In this document: positions 51,876 through 61,393 of the stretch, piece by piece
Numbering within the stretch: position 1 is the first letter of the stretch
Layout of the letters: every line of letters begins with the position of its first letter
Assembly: GCF_012927185.1 (NCBI RefSeq)
Contig: NZ_JABBGB010000003.1
Location: 868,001 to 932,000, forward strand
Source of the DNA: Pseudoflavitalea sp. G-6-1-2
Lineage (GTDB): Bacteria > Bacteroidota > Bacteroidia > Chitinophagales > Chitinophagaceae
DNA length: 64,000 bases
Direction of reading: 5' to 3'
The notes under the pieces: model-generated
Seen by the model: the letters and a program-made list of their open reading frames with translations, nothing else
Database searches by the model: none
What the model was told of the DNA's origin: nothing
Program-made: the position numbers and the translations under genes

Positions 51876-52667
51876 ATGAATATCCTGGATACAATAATTG
51901 CACATAAAAGAATGGAAGTAGCGGAGCGCAAAGCAGCCACACCTGCCAGCGCTCTGGAACGCTCGGAATTATTCAAAAGAAAGGTGTTTTCCCTGAAAGA
52001 ATTCCTGCTCGATGATGCTCGTACGGGCATCATCGCGGAATTCAAAAGAAGATCACCCTCCAAAGGACTGATCAACGGAAACGCAGACGTGGTAGGTGTT
52101 ACAGGCGCATACGCGAAACATGCTTCGGGCCTCAGCGTACTCACCGACGAACAGTTCTTCGGTGGTGTTACTGCAGATCTGATGGCTGCGCGCATCAATC
52201 AGATTCCCATTCTTCGCAAGGATTTCATCATCGATGAATATCAGATACTCGAAGCACGCGCCATGGGCGCCGATGTGATTCTCCTGATTGCGGCCTGCCT
52301 CACGCCCGCAGATGTAAAACGGTTGGCTACCTTTGCTACTCAGCTCGGACTCGAAGTGTTACTGGAACTTCACGACGAAGAAGAGCTCGCCCATATCTGC
52401 GATGAAACGGTTTTGGTCGGCATCAACAACCGTAACCTCAAAACCTTCAAAGTGGATATCGAACGCAGCCTCGCCATGGCAAAGAAAATCCCCGACAACC
52501 GGGTAAAGATCGCAGAGAGCGGAATCAGTTCTGTAGACAATATCCTGCTCTTCCGCAACAACGGTTTCAGAGGATTTCTGATCGGAGAGAACTTTATGAA
52601 AGAATCCGATCCCGCCATTGCTTTTGAAAACTTTGTACAGGAGCTGAAAGCGGCATCAGCACTGTAG
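51876..52667 (+). CDS. trpC: Indole-3-glycerol phosphate synthase
   Basis: 263 residues from the ATG at 51876; a TTG two codons earlier is unlikely. Converts CdRP to indole-glycerol phosphate. Catalytic motifs EFKRRSPSKG (about 53), SVLTDEQFFGG, LRKDFIIDEYQ with the active Lys (about 110-120), NNRNLKTF, and AESGISS near 210. Not fused to TrpF. Followed by trpF after 48 bases. Confidence 0.96.
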   Translation: MNILDTIIAHKRMEVAERKAATPASALERSELFKRKVFSLKEFLLDDARTGIIAEFKRRSPSKGLINGNADVVGVTGAYAKHASGLSVLTDEQFFGGVTADLMAARINQIPILRKDFIIDEYQILEARAMGADVILLIAACLTPADVKRLATFATQLGLEVLLELHDEEELAHICDETVLVGINNRNLKTFKVDIERSLAMAKKIPDNRVKIAESGISSVDNILLFRNNGFRGFLIGENFMKESDPAIAFENFVQELKAASAL

Positions 52668-52715
52668 TTCAGATTGCTTGCCGGATACACGCTTAACACT
52701 TAAAATCTGAACAAT

Positions 52716-53345
52716 ATGAGAGTAAAAGTATGCGGCATGACCCAGCCAGACCAGGTGGAGAAACTGGCGGACCTCGGCGTTTCGTTTGCGGGATTCATTT
52801 TCTATCCCAAAAGTCCGAGGTATGTGTTCAAACACATGACCACCACGCAGATCCGCAAGGAGAATCGTCTCAACAAAGTAGGCGTTTTTGTAAATGCCCC
52901 CATTGAAGAAGTGCTCCATATGGTGGATGAATGCCGGTTGCATCTTGTACAGCTTCATGGCGATGAACCACCCAAGTACTGCGAGAAACTCGCCGATTAC
53001 GTAAGCGTGGTAAAAGCCTTCAGACTCAGCGATAACGACAGTGTGGAATGGATGATCCGGCCCTATCAGGATGTCTGCGATATGTTTCTCTTCGACACCA
53101 TGGGCGCAGGATACGGGGGCACAGGAAAAAAGTTCGACTGGAGCGTGCTGAAAAATACCGACATCGGAAAACCATTCTTCCTCAGCGGAGGCATCGAACC
53201 CGGTGATGAAGAACAACTCAGAGAGTTCGAAAAAGAACCCGCTGCAAAAGCACTTTTCGCGCTCGATATCAACAGCAAATTCGAAACCAGTCCGGGTTTC
53301 AAAGACCTCGACAAAGTGGCTGAATTTGTAAATAAGATGAAATAA
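52716..53345 (+). CDS. trpF: Phosphoribosylanthranilate isomerase
   Basis: 209 residues, single TIM barrel. Catalytic Cys in KVCGMT near residue 6, QLHGDEPPKYC near 80, and the catalytic Asp in FLFDTMGAGYGGTGKKFDW (about 124-142), followed by FLSGGIEPGDEEQ. Isomerises PRA to CdRP. A stand-alone trpF together with a separate hisA means no dual-function PriA is needed. Confidence 0.96.
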   Translation: MRVKVCGMTQPDQVEKLADLGVSFAGFIFYPKSPRYVFKHMTTTQIRKENRLNKVGVFVNAPIEEVLHMVDECRLHLVQLHGDEPPKYCEKLADYVSVVKAFRLSDNDSVEWMIRPYQDVCDMFLFDTMGAGYGGTGKKFDWSVLKNTDIGKPFFLSGGIEPGDEEQLREFEKEPAAKALFALDINSKFETSPGFKDLDKVAEFVNKMK

Positions 53346-53377
53346 AAAATATCAGTTCATAAATAATCGGATGGATC

Positions 53378-54571
53378 ATGGCAACAACAATTTATCAGCA
53401 ACCTGATGCACAGGGATACTACGGAAAGTTCGGCGGCGCATACATCCCCGAAATGCTGCACCCCAATGTGGAAGAGCTGCGCAAACAGTATCGCAGCATC
53501 ATTACCAGCAAAGACTTCAAAGATGAGTATCAGGCCCTGCTGAGAGATTATGTAGGACGTCCAACGCCGTTGTACTTCGCATCGCGCCTGAGCGATCAGT
53601 ACAACACCAATATCTACCTCAAACGCGAAGATCTATGTCATACAGGTTCACACAAACTCAACAATGCGTTGGGACAGATCCTGCTGGCACAGCGGCTCGG
53701 AAAGAAACGCATCATTGCCGAAACAGGAGCCGGACAGCACGGCGTAGCAACCGCCACTGTATGCGCACTCAAAGGCATCGAATGCATCGTGTACATGGGA
53801 GAGAAAGATATTCAGCGTCAGGCTCCGAATGTTGCCCGCATGAAGATGCTCGGCGCTACTGTGATTCCCGCTGTCAGCGGCAGCAAAACGCTGAAAGACG
53901 CTACCAATGAAGCAATCCGCGACTGGATCAACAATCCCATCGATACGCATTACATCATCGGATCGGTGGTAGGTCCACATCCTTATCCGGACATGGTGGC
54001 CAGTTTCCAGAGTGTGATCTCCGAAGAGATCCGCAAGCAACTGAAAGATAAAACCGGCAGCGAATTGCCCACGCATGTACTCGCCTGTGTAGGTGGAGGA
54101 AGCAATGCTGCTGGCGCCTTCTATCATTTCACGGAAGAACAATCCGTGAAGCTGGTAGCAGTGGAAGCTGCGGGTCATGGGGTAGACTCCGGCATGAGCG
54201 CCGCTACAACACGCCTCGGGAAACCCGGTGTACTGCATGGCAGCAAGAGTCTTGTAATGCAAACAGAAGATGGACAGGTGGTAGAGCCACACAGCATTTC
54301 AGCCGGACTGGATTACCCAGGCATTGGACCACTGCATGCAAATCTGTTCGATAGCGGCAGAGGCACCTTCCTCAGTGCAACGGACGAAGAAGCGGTACGC
54401 GCAGCTTTCAATCTTACGCAGCTCGAAGGCATCATTCCCGCACTGGAATCATCCCATGCACTGGCAGGTCTCAATCAGGTGGCATTCAAAAAAGATGATG
54501 TAGTGGTGCTCTGTCTCTCCGGAAGAGGAGATAAAGATATGGCCACTTACATGCAGGCAATGGGAGTATAA
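53378..54571 (+). CDS. trpB: Tryptophan synthase beta chain
   Basis: 397 residues. PLP lysine in [18 protein letters not shown] (about 85), phosphate loop [13 protein letters not shown] (near 235), [17 protein letters not shown] and [12 protein letters not shown]. Joins indole and serine to make Trp. Standard TrpB1 rather than TrpB2. Co-transcribed with trpA 42 bases downstream. Confidence 0.98.
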   Translation: MATTIYQQPDAQGYYGKFGGAYIPEMLHPNVEELRKQYRSIITSKDFKDEYQALLRDYVGRPTPLYFASRLSDQYNTNIYLKREDLCHTGSHKLNNALGQILLAQRLGKKRIIAETGAGQHGVATATVCALKGIECIVYMGEKDIQRQAPNVARMKMLGATVIPAVSGSKTLKDATNEAIRDWINNPIDTHYIIGSVVGPHPYPDMVASFQSVISEEIRKQLKDKTGSELPTHVLACVGGGSNAAGAFYHFTEEQSVKLVAVEAAGHGVDSGMSAATTRLGKPGVLHGSKSLVMQTEDGQVVEPHSISAGLDYPGIGPLHANLFDSGRGTFLSATDEEAVRAAFNLTQLEGIIPALESSHALAGLNQVAFKKDDVVVLCLSGRGDKDMATYMQAMGV

Positions 54572-54613
54572 CAGTCACGGACATACTATTTCTGAAAACC
54601 GGAATCAATTATC

Positions 54614-55381
54614 ATGAGCAGGATACAATCACTTTTCAATACAAAGAACAAACAGGTACTCAATGTGTACGTTACAGCAGGCTATCCGCAGCTGAACAGC
54701 ACACTCACCATCATGTCGGCACTGCAGAAGAGCGGCGCTGATCTCATTGAACTCGGTATGCCGTACAGCGATCCGCTGGCCGATGGCCCTGTGATCCAGG
54801 CCAGCAGCACCATCGCATTGCAGAATGGCATGACCATCAAAACACTGTTTGCACAGCTTAAAGACTTCCGCAATACCATTCATGTGCCGGTAATTCTGAT
54901 GGGCTACATGAACCCCATATTGCAGTACGGATTCGAGAAGTTCTGTGCGGATGCAGCAGCAGTGGGCATCGACGGACTGATACTTCCGGACCTTCCGGAG
55001 TTCGAATTCGAATCGGAGTACGGAGCCATCATCAAAAAGTACAATCTCGATTTTATATTCCTTGTAACGCCTGAAACAAAACCGGAGCGTGTACAGCGAT
55101 TGGATAATCTCAGCACAGGTTTCCTGTATGCAGTATCATCCAGTTCCACCACGGGTAAAGATCAGAACATGGATGCAGTGAATGCTTACCTGCAACGACT
55201 GCAATCGATGAACCTGAAAAACCCAGTGCTGGTAGGTTTCGGCATCAAGGACAAAGCCAGTTTTGAAGCGGCTTCAAAATATTCCAATGGAGCCATCATC
55301 GGAACGGCCTTTATCAAAGCGCTCGAAGGAGCAACCGATGTTACGGCCGCTACCGAAGCCTTCATCAAAACTGTAAAATAA
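54614..55381 (+). CDS. trpA: Tryptophan synthase alpha chain
   Basis: 255 residues. TIM barrel cleaving indole-glycerol phosphate. Catalytic Glu in LIELGMPYSDPLADGPVIQ (about 43-61) and Asp in the same segment; GLILPDLPEFE and SSSSTTGKD follow. Last trp gene; hisH starts 29 bases downstream with no terminator between them, so the trp transcript probably continues into the his genes. Confidence 0.97.
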   Translation: MSRIQSLFNTKNKQVLNVYVTAGYPQLNSTLTIMSALQKSGADLIELGMPYSDPLADGPVIQASSTIALQNGMTIKTLFAQLKDFRNTIHVPVILMGYMNPILQYGFEKFCADAAAVGIDGLILPDLPEFEFESEYGAIIKKYNLDFIFLVTPETKPERVQRLDNLSTGFLYAVSSSSTTGKDQNMDAVNAYLQRLQSMNLKNPVLVGFGIKDKASFEAASKYSNGAIIGTAFIKALEGATDVTAATEAFIKTVK

Positions 55382-55410
55382 TTTTACCTGACATTCAGAA
55401 AATAAACACC

Positions 55411-56010
55411 GTGGAATTAGCCATCGTAAAATACAATGCAGGAAATATCCAGAGCGTATTGTATGCGCTCGAAAGGATCGGCGCAACAGCTGTGGTCACC
55501 GATGATCACGAGCAATTGCGCAAGGCGGATAAAGTGATCTTCCCCGGAGTGGGAGAGGCCAGCAGCGCTATGCGTTATCTGCAACAGCATGGCCTCGATA
55601 CAGTGCTGAAAGATTTGCAGCAGCCCGTACTCGGCATCTGTCTTGGCATGCAGCTCATGTGCGCATACAGCGAAGAGAACAATACACCATGCCTTCGCAT
55701 CTTCGAGGAAAAAGTAAAACATTTTGAAAGTGTGACCACTGCTGAAGGCCCGCTCAAAATTCCGCAGATCGGCTGGAACAATATCTGGAGCCTGAAAACA
55801 GACCTCTTCAAAGGTGTGCCTGAAAACAGCTTCACGTATTTTGTGCATGGATACTATGCAGCGCTCGGTGAACATACCATTGCCACCACCACTTATGGCC
55901 ATAGCTACAGCTCTGCGTTGCATCGCGGCAATTTCTACGGCGTGCAGTTCCACCCGGAGAAAAGTGCAGCTGTTGGCGAAACAATTCTGGGAAACTTTTT
56001 GAAACTTTAA
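55411..56010 (+). CDS. hisH: Imidazole glycerol phosphate synthase, glutaminase subunit
   Basis: 199 residues starting at GTG 55411. Class I amidotransferase that supplies ammonia to HisF. YNAGNIQSVLYALERIG at the start, FPGVGEASSAMRYL, catalytic Cys in GICLGMQLM (near 79), and the His-Glu pair in YGVQFHPEKSAA near 185. First of the distal his genes, located directly after trpA. Followed by hisA 8 bases later. Confidence 0.96.
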   Translation: MELAIVKYNAGNIQSVLYALERIGATAVVTDDHEQLRKADKVIFPGVGEASSAMRYLQQHGLDTVLKDLQQPVLGICLGMQLMCAYSEENNTPCLRIFEEKVKHFESVTTAEGPLKIPQIGWNNIWSLKTDLFKGVPENSFTYFVHGYYAALGEHTIATTTYGHSYSSALHRGNFYGVQFHPEKSAAVGETILGNFLKL

Positions 56011-56018
56011 TCAGATAC

Positions 56019-56741
56019 ATGCAGATTATTCCGGCCATTGACATTATCGAGGGTAAATGCGTGAGGCTTACCCAGGGCGATTACCAGCAGAAGAAGATCT
56101 ATAACGAACATCCGCTCGAAGTAGCGAAACAATTTGAAGATGCCGGCCTGCAACGCCTGCATCTCGTTGATCTCGACGGCGCAAAAGCCGGCACAGTAAA
56201 GAACTGGAAAGTGCTCGAATCCATTGCCGGGAAAACCAGACTGGTAGTGGATTTTGGAGGAGGCATAAAAAAACGGGAAGACGTTGATATCGTATTCAAC
56301 TCCGGTGCGGCGCTGGCCACCATCGGCAGTCTCGCTGTGAAAGATGAAAGCACTTTTGTTCAGTGGCTCCAATCCTACGGAGCAGAAAAATTCCTGCTCG
56401 GAGCAGATGTGAAAGACGAAAAGATCGCAGTAGCCGGTTGGCTCGAAACCACCGATATCTGGATCTATGATTTCGTTCAGAAATACATCGAACATGGCAT
56501 TCAGCAAGTGTTCTGTACCGATGTGAGTAAAGACGGATTATTGCAGGGGCCATCCACCGAACTGTACAAAAGCATTCTTACTAAATTCGATGGGCTGCAC
56601 TTCATTGCCAGCGGCGGTGTAAGTTCAGTAGCCGATCTCGATGTTTTGCGCAATATCGGATGTGCCGGTGTAATCGTTGGGAAAGCCTTCTACGAAGGAC
56701 GAATAACACTCGACGAACTGGTGCAATTCAACAGAGGCTAA
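56019..56741 (+). CDS. hisA: ProFAR isomerase
   Basis: 240 residues, TIM barrel that isomerises ProFAR to PRFAR. Catalytic Asp in PAIDIIEGKCVRLTQGDY (about 5-22), LHLVDLDGAKAG, VDFGGGIKKREDVD and GADVKDEKIAVAGW (second Asp). A separate trpF exists, so it need not do both reactions. A small hairpin lies between it and hisF. Confidence 0.96.
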   Translation: MQIIPAIDIIEGKCVRLTQGDYQQKKIYNEHPLEVAKQFEDAGLQRLHLVDLDGAKAGTVKNWKVLESIAGKTRLVVDFGGGIKKREDVDIVFNSGAALATIGSLAVKDESTFVQWLQSYGAEKFLLGADVKDEKIAVAGWLETTDIWIYDFVQKYIEHGIQQVFCTDVSKDGLLQGPSTELYKSILTKFDGLHFIASGGVSSVADLDVLRNIGCAGVIVGKAFYEGRITLDELVQFNRG

Positions 56742-56767
56742 CACATAATAAAAATCTGCCGGTACAA

Positions 56768-56787
56768 GGTCTGATCAAACTCAGACC
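56768..56787 (+). other. Intercistronic hairpin between hisA and hisF
   Basis: GGTCTGA, 6-base loop, TCAGACC; perfect 7-bp stem with no T run. It might stabilise or process the message between the two genes. Confidence 0.4.
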
Positions 56788-56813
56788 CTATACTGGTTTC
56801 ATAAATTTCAGCA

Positions 56814-57575
56814 ATGCTTTGTAAAAGAATCATTCCCTGTCTCGATATCAAAGACGGACGCACCGTGAAAGGCACCAACTTCGTTGATCTCCGCGACGCC
56901 GGTGATCCTGTTGAACTCGGCGCCCTCTATGCAAAGGAAGGTGCCGACGAACTGGTGTTCCTCGATATCACCGCTACCGTTGAAAAAAGAAAAACGCTTC
57001 GCGAGCTGGTGAATAAGATTTCGCATCATATCAATATTCCCTTCACTGTTGGTGGCGGCATCAGCAGTGTGGAAGATGTAAGTGCTTTGTTGCAGAACGG
57101 TGCCGATAAGATCTCCGTAAACACAGCTGCATTCAAAAATCCTGCACTGATCAACGAACTGAGTAAGGAGTTCGGAAGTCAGTGTGTGGTGCTGGCCATC
57201 GATACACGCAAAGAAGACGACGGAGAATGGTACGTTTACCTCAATGGAGGACGCGTAAAAACTGATATCCGGTGCATCGACTGGGCAAAGCAGGCCGTTG
57301 ATCTCGGAGCCGGAGAAATTCTGCTCACCAGTATGAACCACGATGGAACCAAGGCCGGATTTGCCATCGATATCACTCGTGAACTGGCCACAACGCTGCC
57401 GGTTCCTGTGATTGCCAGTGGCGGCGGCGGTACCAAAGAGCATTTTGTAGAGGTGTTTGAAACCGGAAAAGCAGATGCAGCGCTGGCTGCAAGCATTTTC
57501 CACTTCAAGGAGATATCCATTCCGGAATTAAAAGGATATTTGCAGGAGAGGAAGATACATATCAGACCAGTTTAA
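56814..57575 (+). CDS. hisF: Imidazole glycerol phosphate synthase, cyclase subunit
   Basis: 253 residues. TIM barrel forming IGP and AICAR from PRFAR and ammonia delivered by HisH. Opening [21 protein letters not shown] holds the catalytic Asp11. Then [16 protein letters not shown], the second catalytic Asp in LAIDTRK near 130, [12 protein letters not shown] and [10 protein letters not shown]. Followed by two very small genes rather than hisI directly. Confidence 0.97.
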   Translation: MLCKRIIPCLDIKDGRTVKGTNFVDLRDAGDPVELGALYAKEGADELVFLDITATVEKRKTLRELVNKISHHINIPFTVGGGISSVEDVSALLQNGADKISVNTAAFKNPALINELSKEFGSQCVVLAIDTRKEDDGEWYVYLNGGRVKTDIRCIDWAKQAVDLGAGEILLTSMNHDGTKAGFAIDITRELATTLPVPVIASGGGGTKEHFVEVFETGKADAALAASIFHFKEISIPELKGYLQERKIHIRPV

Positions 57576-57585
57576 TGTATTTGTC

Positions 57586-57762
57586 ATGCGTTTTCTTGCT
57601 CATATTGTTGAGATTATTGTGGCGTATTACAACGCCAGACCAGGTGCCTTACAACTGAGAGGCAGAGCTAAAAGGCATGCAAAGTGGGAAAAGAAAATTT
57701 CGAAATTGAAAACTGAGTCCGAAAAAGAAAAGTACCGGCACAGCAAAAATAACAGCGCATGA
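57586..57762 (+). CDS. Small basic protein of unknown function, 58 residues
   Basis: ATG to TGA, starting 10 bases after the hisF stop. Its stop overlaps the next gene's start as ATGA, a strong sign of real, coupled translation. Short hydrophobic N-terminal stretch (FLAHIVEIIVAYY), then a strongly basic Lys/Arg/Glu tail that looks helical. No family recognised. It lies inside the his transcript between hisF and hisIE, so it is expressed with them. A chance ORF is possible but less likely given the spacing. Confidence 0.6.
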   Translation: MRFLAHIVEIIVAYYNARPGALQLRGRAKRHAKWEKKISKLKTESEKEKYRHSKNNSA

Positions 57763-57944
57763 AGTTCCCTATTTTTATTCCACTGCTGGCAATCGCAATA
57801 ACGATGTTTGTTTATTTCAAGAACAAGCAGTCAGATAAAAGCCGACATCGTCGTGAACGCTTTCAGGAAAAACAGGAAGAACTGCTCGAAACGTTGAGAA
57901 AACAAAAAGAAAAAAAAGATCAACAAAAGGATAGTCAATCGTAA
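57759..57944 (+). CDS. Small membrane-anchored coiled-coil protein, 61 residues
   Basis: Starts within the stop of the preceding small gene (ATGA overlap) and ends 10 bases before hisIE. One N-terminal transmembrane helix (FPIFIPLLAIAITMFVYF, about 3-20), then a highly charged segment of Lys, Arg, Gln and Glu that looks like a coiled coil facing the cytoplasm. No family recognised. Could form a complex with the preceding small protein. Conserved position between his genes should be tested by comparison with relatives. Confidence 0.65.
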   Translation: MKFPIFIPLLAIAITMFVYFKNKQSDKSRHRRERFQEKQEELLETLRKQKEKKDQQKDSQS

Positions 57945-57954
57945 ACAGCAAACC

Positions 57955-58551
57955 ATGAAAATCGATTTCTCCAAATATGCCGATGGCCTCGTTCCTGCCA
58001 TCATTCAGGATTTCACCACCCACAAAGTACTGATGCTTGGTTTCATGAATCAGGAGGCAGTAGACAAAACCATGGCCGAAGGAAAAGTAACTTTCTTCAG
58101 CCGCAGCAAACAGCGACTCTGGACCAAAGGCGAAGAGAGTGGTCATTTTCTGCTGGTAAAAGAAGTGCTGAACGATTGCGACAACGATACCCTTCTCATC
58201 AAAGCCAATCCGCTGGGCCCAACCTGCCATACAGGTGCGGATACCTGCTGGGCAGAAAAAAATCATTCCGAAGAATTCCTTTATTATCTTCAGGATATCA
58301 TCAATCTCCGCAAACAAAGCACCGATGCAAAGTCGTACGTGCGCGATCTTTTTGGCCGGGGAATCAATAAGATAGCTCAAAAAGTAGGGGAGGAAGCCGT
58401 GGAGCTGGTGATCGAGGCAAAGGACAATAACGAGGAGCTTTTTCTCAACGAAGCTGCCGATCTGCTCTTCCATTATTTGATTTTACTTAACGCAAAAGGA
58501 CATAAATTGCAAGATGTGGTTGATATACTAAAATCAAGGCACTCAAAGTAA
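57955..58551 (+). CDS. hisIE: Phosphoribosyl-AMP cyclohydrolase/phosphoribosyl-ATP pyrophosphatase
   Basis: 198 residues, a fusion of the PRA-CH domain (about 1-110) and the PRA-PH domain (about 115-198). The N-terminal zinc and active-site residues are visible in MLGFMNQEAVDKT, TFFSRSKQRLWTKGEESGHFL and LGPTCHTGADTCW. The PRA-PH part carries KVGEEAVELVIEAKDNNEE with its Mg-binding Glu residues. Steps two and three of His synthesis. Last his gene; a TlpA-type gene begins 3 bases after its stop. Confidence 0.96.
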   Translation: MKIDFSKYADGLVPAIIQDFTTHKVLMLGFMNQEAVDKTMAEGKVTFFSRSKQRLWTKGEESGHFLLVKEVLNDCDNDTLLIKANPLGPTCHTGADTCWAEKNHSEEFLYYLQDIINLRKQSTDAKSYVRDLFGRGINKIAQKVGEEAVELVIEAKDNNEELFLNEAADLLFHYLILLNAKGHKLQDVVDILKSRHSK

Positions 58552-58554
58552 ATT

Positions 58555-59643
58555 ATGAAACTATTTTTCTCCCTGTTACTGATCGTTCCGGCAACCGTGT
58601 TTGCCCAGCAGAAAGGATTTGTGATCAACGGATCGATAGCCGGGTTGCAGGATGGATCGCTGGTTACCATCAGCGACGCCAACAATCCAACGGATACCCT
58701 CGCCAAAGCCATTGTTTCTAAAAATCAGTTTATACTCAAAGGCTCACTGAAAGAGCCGAATGTGCACTATGTAAATTTTCATGGCCCGAAAAAGAAAACT
58801 GTTCTTTTTATCGGCAATGAGAATGTAACCATCAAAGGCGATACGGCCGATGTTACCAAACTCGATGTAAAAGGTTCGCCGATCCAAAACGATTACGAAG
58901 CTTTTGCTCATCAGTTCAATCCGATGTTCGAGCAGCTTACCTTGCTCACGCAAAGAATCAACAGCAAGCAGGATATTCAACCCGGAGACACACTGCTGGT
59001 GCAGCATCAGGCCCTCATCGATAAACTGATCAGCAATATCGAGTCTTTCGTAACATCGCACAATACATCACCGGTATCTCCATTTTTGCTGGTGATTACA
59101 TCGCAGCTCGATCAGGATATCGCCACTACAGAAAAAAGATTCGCCCTGCTGAAGCCCGCTGCGCAGGAAACCTTCTACGGTAAAATGATCAAAGACAGAA
59201 TTGAAAAAAGCAAAATAGGACTGGTTGGATCACAGGCGCTCGACTTCACGCAGCCGGATGTTGATGGAAAGCAGGTTTCATTGTCCTCTTTCCGCGGAAA
59301 ATATGTGCTGGTAGATTTCTGGGCAAGCTGGTGCAAACCCTGCCGCATGGAAAATCCCAATGTGGTGGCTAACTACAACCAGTTCAAATCGAAGAACTTT
59401 ACTGTACTGGGTGTATCGCTCGATCGCGAGAAAGCCGACTGGCTCGAAGCCATCAAGGCCGATAACCTCAGCTGGACGCATGTGAGCGATCTTCAGTTCT
59501 GGAAGAATGCAGTTGCTGTGCAATACGGCATCGAAGGCATTCCTGCAAACATTCTGGTAGATCCGCAGGGCAAGATCGTAGGGAAGAATCTTCGTGGAGA
59601 AGAACTCACGGCCAAACTCACAGAATTACTCGGAAGCAAATAA
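58555..59643 (+). CDS. TlpA-like thioredoxin-fold protein with DUF4369 domain
   Basis: 362 residues. Signal peptide (MKLFFSLLLIVPATVFAQ), an N-terminal beta DUF4369 domain (INGSIAGLQDGSLVTISDA... to about 100), a helical middle, and a C-terminal thioredoxin domain. The redox motif is WCKPC at about 259-263 in VDFWASWCKPCRMENPNVV. A periplasmic thiol-disulfide reductase, as in cytochrome c maturation or general thiol quality control. It starts 3 bases after hisIE, so it is co-transcribed with the his/trp genes, with no obvious functional link. Confidence 0.9.
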   Translation: MKLFFSLLLIVPATVFAQQKGFVINGSIAGLQDGSLVTISDANNPTDTLAKAIVSKNQFILKGSLKEPNVHYVNFHGPKKKTVLFIGNENVTIKGDTADVTKLDVKGSPIQNDYEAFAHQFNPMFEQLTLLTQRINSKQDIQPGDTLLVQHQALIDKLISNIESFVTSHNTSPVSPFLLVITSQLDQDIATTEKRFALLKPAAQETFYGKMIKDRIEKSKIGLVGSQALDFTQPDVDGKQVSLSSFRGKYVLVDFWASWCKPCRMENPNVVANYNQFKSKNFTVLGVSLDREKADWLEAIKADNLSWTHVSDLQFWKNAVAVQYGIEGIPANILVDPQGKIVGKNLRGEELTAKLTELLGSK

Positions 59644-59673
59644 GCGGCATACATTCAGCAGAAGAAACCACAC

Positions 59674-60564
59674 ATGAAAATATTGATCACCGGAGCAAAT
59701 GGATTGCTGGGACAGCACCTCGTGAACGAGTTGCTGCAACAGCAGTTTCAGGTGGTGGCCACCGGCAAAGGCCCGTGCCGCCTGCCTTTTGAGCCATCGG
59801 AAAAATTCAGCTATCGCAGTCTCGATATCACAGACGAACTGGAGATAGAGAAAGTGCTCAGCGAAGAACGTGCAGACGTTATTGTTCATTCCGCTGCCAT
59901 GACGCAGGTGGATGAATGCGAGAAAAATCCTGAGCTCTGCGAAAAGATCAATGTTTACGGCACCACACAACTGCTGGTGGATGCCGAGAATTACAGCAAA
60001 TACATCATCTATCTTTCCACCGACTTCGTTTTCGATGGATTGTTTTCTCCCTATCGCGAAGACGATGATCTTCGTCCTGTGAACTTCTACGGGTTTACCA
60101 AAATGCAGGCGGAAGCCATCATGCATACCAGTGAAATTCCATGGGCCATCGTTCGCACCTGTCTGGTGTATGGCAATCCATTGGAAGGCACGCGCACCAA
60201 TATCGTGAGCTGGGTAAGAGAAAGCCTGCAGGAAGGAGAGCCCATCAAAGTGGTATCCGATCAGCAACGCACACCTACGTATGTGGAAGATCTTGCCAAA
60301 GGCATTGTACTGATGATTCAGAAACAGGCCACCGGCATTTATCATATCTCCGGCAAAGACCTGCTTACGCCTTACGAAATGGCCATGCGCACTGCCGACT
60401 ATTTCAGTCTCGATAAAAGCCTCATTACAGAAGTAACTTCCGAAACATTTACGCAGCCTGCAAAACGCCCTGCCCGTACCGGTTTCGATATCAGCAAAGC
60501 CGTTAAGGAGTTGGGTTACAGCCCTTCGTCTTTTGAAGATGGATTGAAGCAGATGTCTCAGTAA
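59674..60564 (+). CDS. NAD(P)-dependent sugar reductase, RmlD-like (SDR superfamily)
   Basis: 296 residues. Rossmann NAD(P) motif TGANGLLGQHLVNEL (about 6-20), a short sugar-binding C-terminal part, VIVHSAAMTQVDECE, YLSTDFVFDG and the catalytic YGFTK (Tyr-x3-Lys) near 140. This matches RmlD/RfbD, dTDP-4-dehydrorhamnose reductase, but the sequence could serve another 4-keto sugar. No rmlA, rmlB or rmlC in the window, so the pathway is unproven. Confidence 0.8.
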   Translation: MKILITGANGLLGQHLVNELLQQQFQVVATGKGPCRLPFEPSEKFSYRSLDITDELEIEKVLSEERADVIVHSAAMTQVDECEKNPELCEKINVYGTTQLLVDAENYSKYIIYLSTDFVFDGLFSPYREDDDLRPVNFYGFTKMQAEAIMHTSEIPWAIVRTCLVYGNPLEGTRTNIVSWVRESLQEGEPIKVVSDQQRTPTYVEDLAKGIVLMIQKQATGIYHISGKDLLTPYEMAMRTADYFSLDKSLITEVTSETFTQPAKRPARTGFDISKAVKELGYSPSSFEDGLKQMSQ

Positions 60565-60679
60565 TTATTCTCCAGAAAGGTATTCTGCAGCATCCCGCCA
60601 CTTAATGGACGGTTCATTGTCAAAGCCTGTGAAATGCCACAGAAATTGACTAATTTACTATAGTCACATACCTTTTCAC

Positions 60680-61390
60680 ATGAGAAAAATCTACCTTCTG
60701 CTGCTTTGCAGCATGCTTTCTGTGTCGCCATTGTTCGCACAGATCAATAATCAATCTTCCGCACTTCCGCTGGGTACTGTTAGTTTTGTACTCGAAGATC
60801 GCACTATCAATGACCGGCTGCATCCGGATATCGTAGGCTCCGCCCTGCTTACAGACGACTGGTCGCAGGGTGCTGTTACCATGATCAACGGACAACATTT
60901 CTACAATGTGAATCTTCTCTTCAATATTTACGACAACATTCTCTATTTCCGCAGAGGCGAGAAAGAAATGTGTGAGTTCACTATACCTGTGAGGGAATTT
61001 GTGTTTCGTTACCTGAAAGGAAATGATTCCACCAGAGTGCTGTACAGAAGCGGGTTTCCGGCAACAGGAAAGAACACGGAGAATACTTTCTACGAAGTGC
61101 TGGCAGACGGCAAATTCATTCTGCTGAATTTCCACTACAAGAACCTGGTGAAAGTAAAAGGCGATTACGTTCGCAAAGATGCCTACAACAAATTCGAAGA
61201 CAGGAGCCAGCTGTATCTCTACGATGCAAAGCAGGGCAAGCTCATCCGCCTCGATGCCATCGAAGATCTCAAAACGGCAGTAGGAGCCCCGGCCGATGCT
61301 GCTGCGCAGGCACTCGGCAAAACAAAAATCAAACTAAAGAATGAAGATGATGTAGCAGCGCTGGTGGCTGCCATCAACAAACAGCTGTAG
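60680..61390 (+). CDS. Secreted protein of unknown function
   Basis: 236 residues with a clear signal peptide (MRKIYLLLLCSMLSVSPLFAQ). The mature part is beta-rich in its first 120 residues (LGTVSFVLEDRTINDRLHPD; YNVNLLFNIYDNILYFRRG) and ends in a small helical segment with Lys and Ala. I recognise no family or catalytic motif. It lies 115 bases downstream of the reductase gene and converges on arginase 3 bases from its stop, so the two 3' ends nearly abut. Confidence 0.65.
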   Translation: MRKIYLLLLCSMLSVSPLFAQINNQSSALPLGTVSFVLEDRTINDRLHPDIVGSALLTDDWSQGAVTMINGQHFYNVNLLFNIYDNILYFRRGEKEMCEFTIPVREFVFRYLKGNDSTRVLYRSGFPATGKNTENTFYEVLADGKFILLNFHYKNLVKVKGDYVRKDAYNKFEDRSQLYLYDAKQGKLIRLDAIEDLKTAVGAPADAAAQALGKTKIKLKNEDDVAALVAAINKQL

Positions 61391-61393
61391 TCG

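Noticed and set aside
50889-51905. 338-codon minus-strand ORF opposite trpD
   Set aside because: Exact shadow of trpD; text is Cys/His/Phe-rich without domain pattern, while the plus strand gives an unambiguous TrpD.
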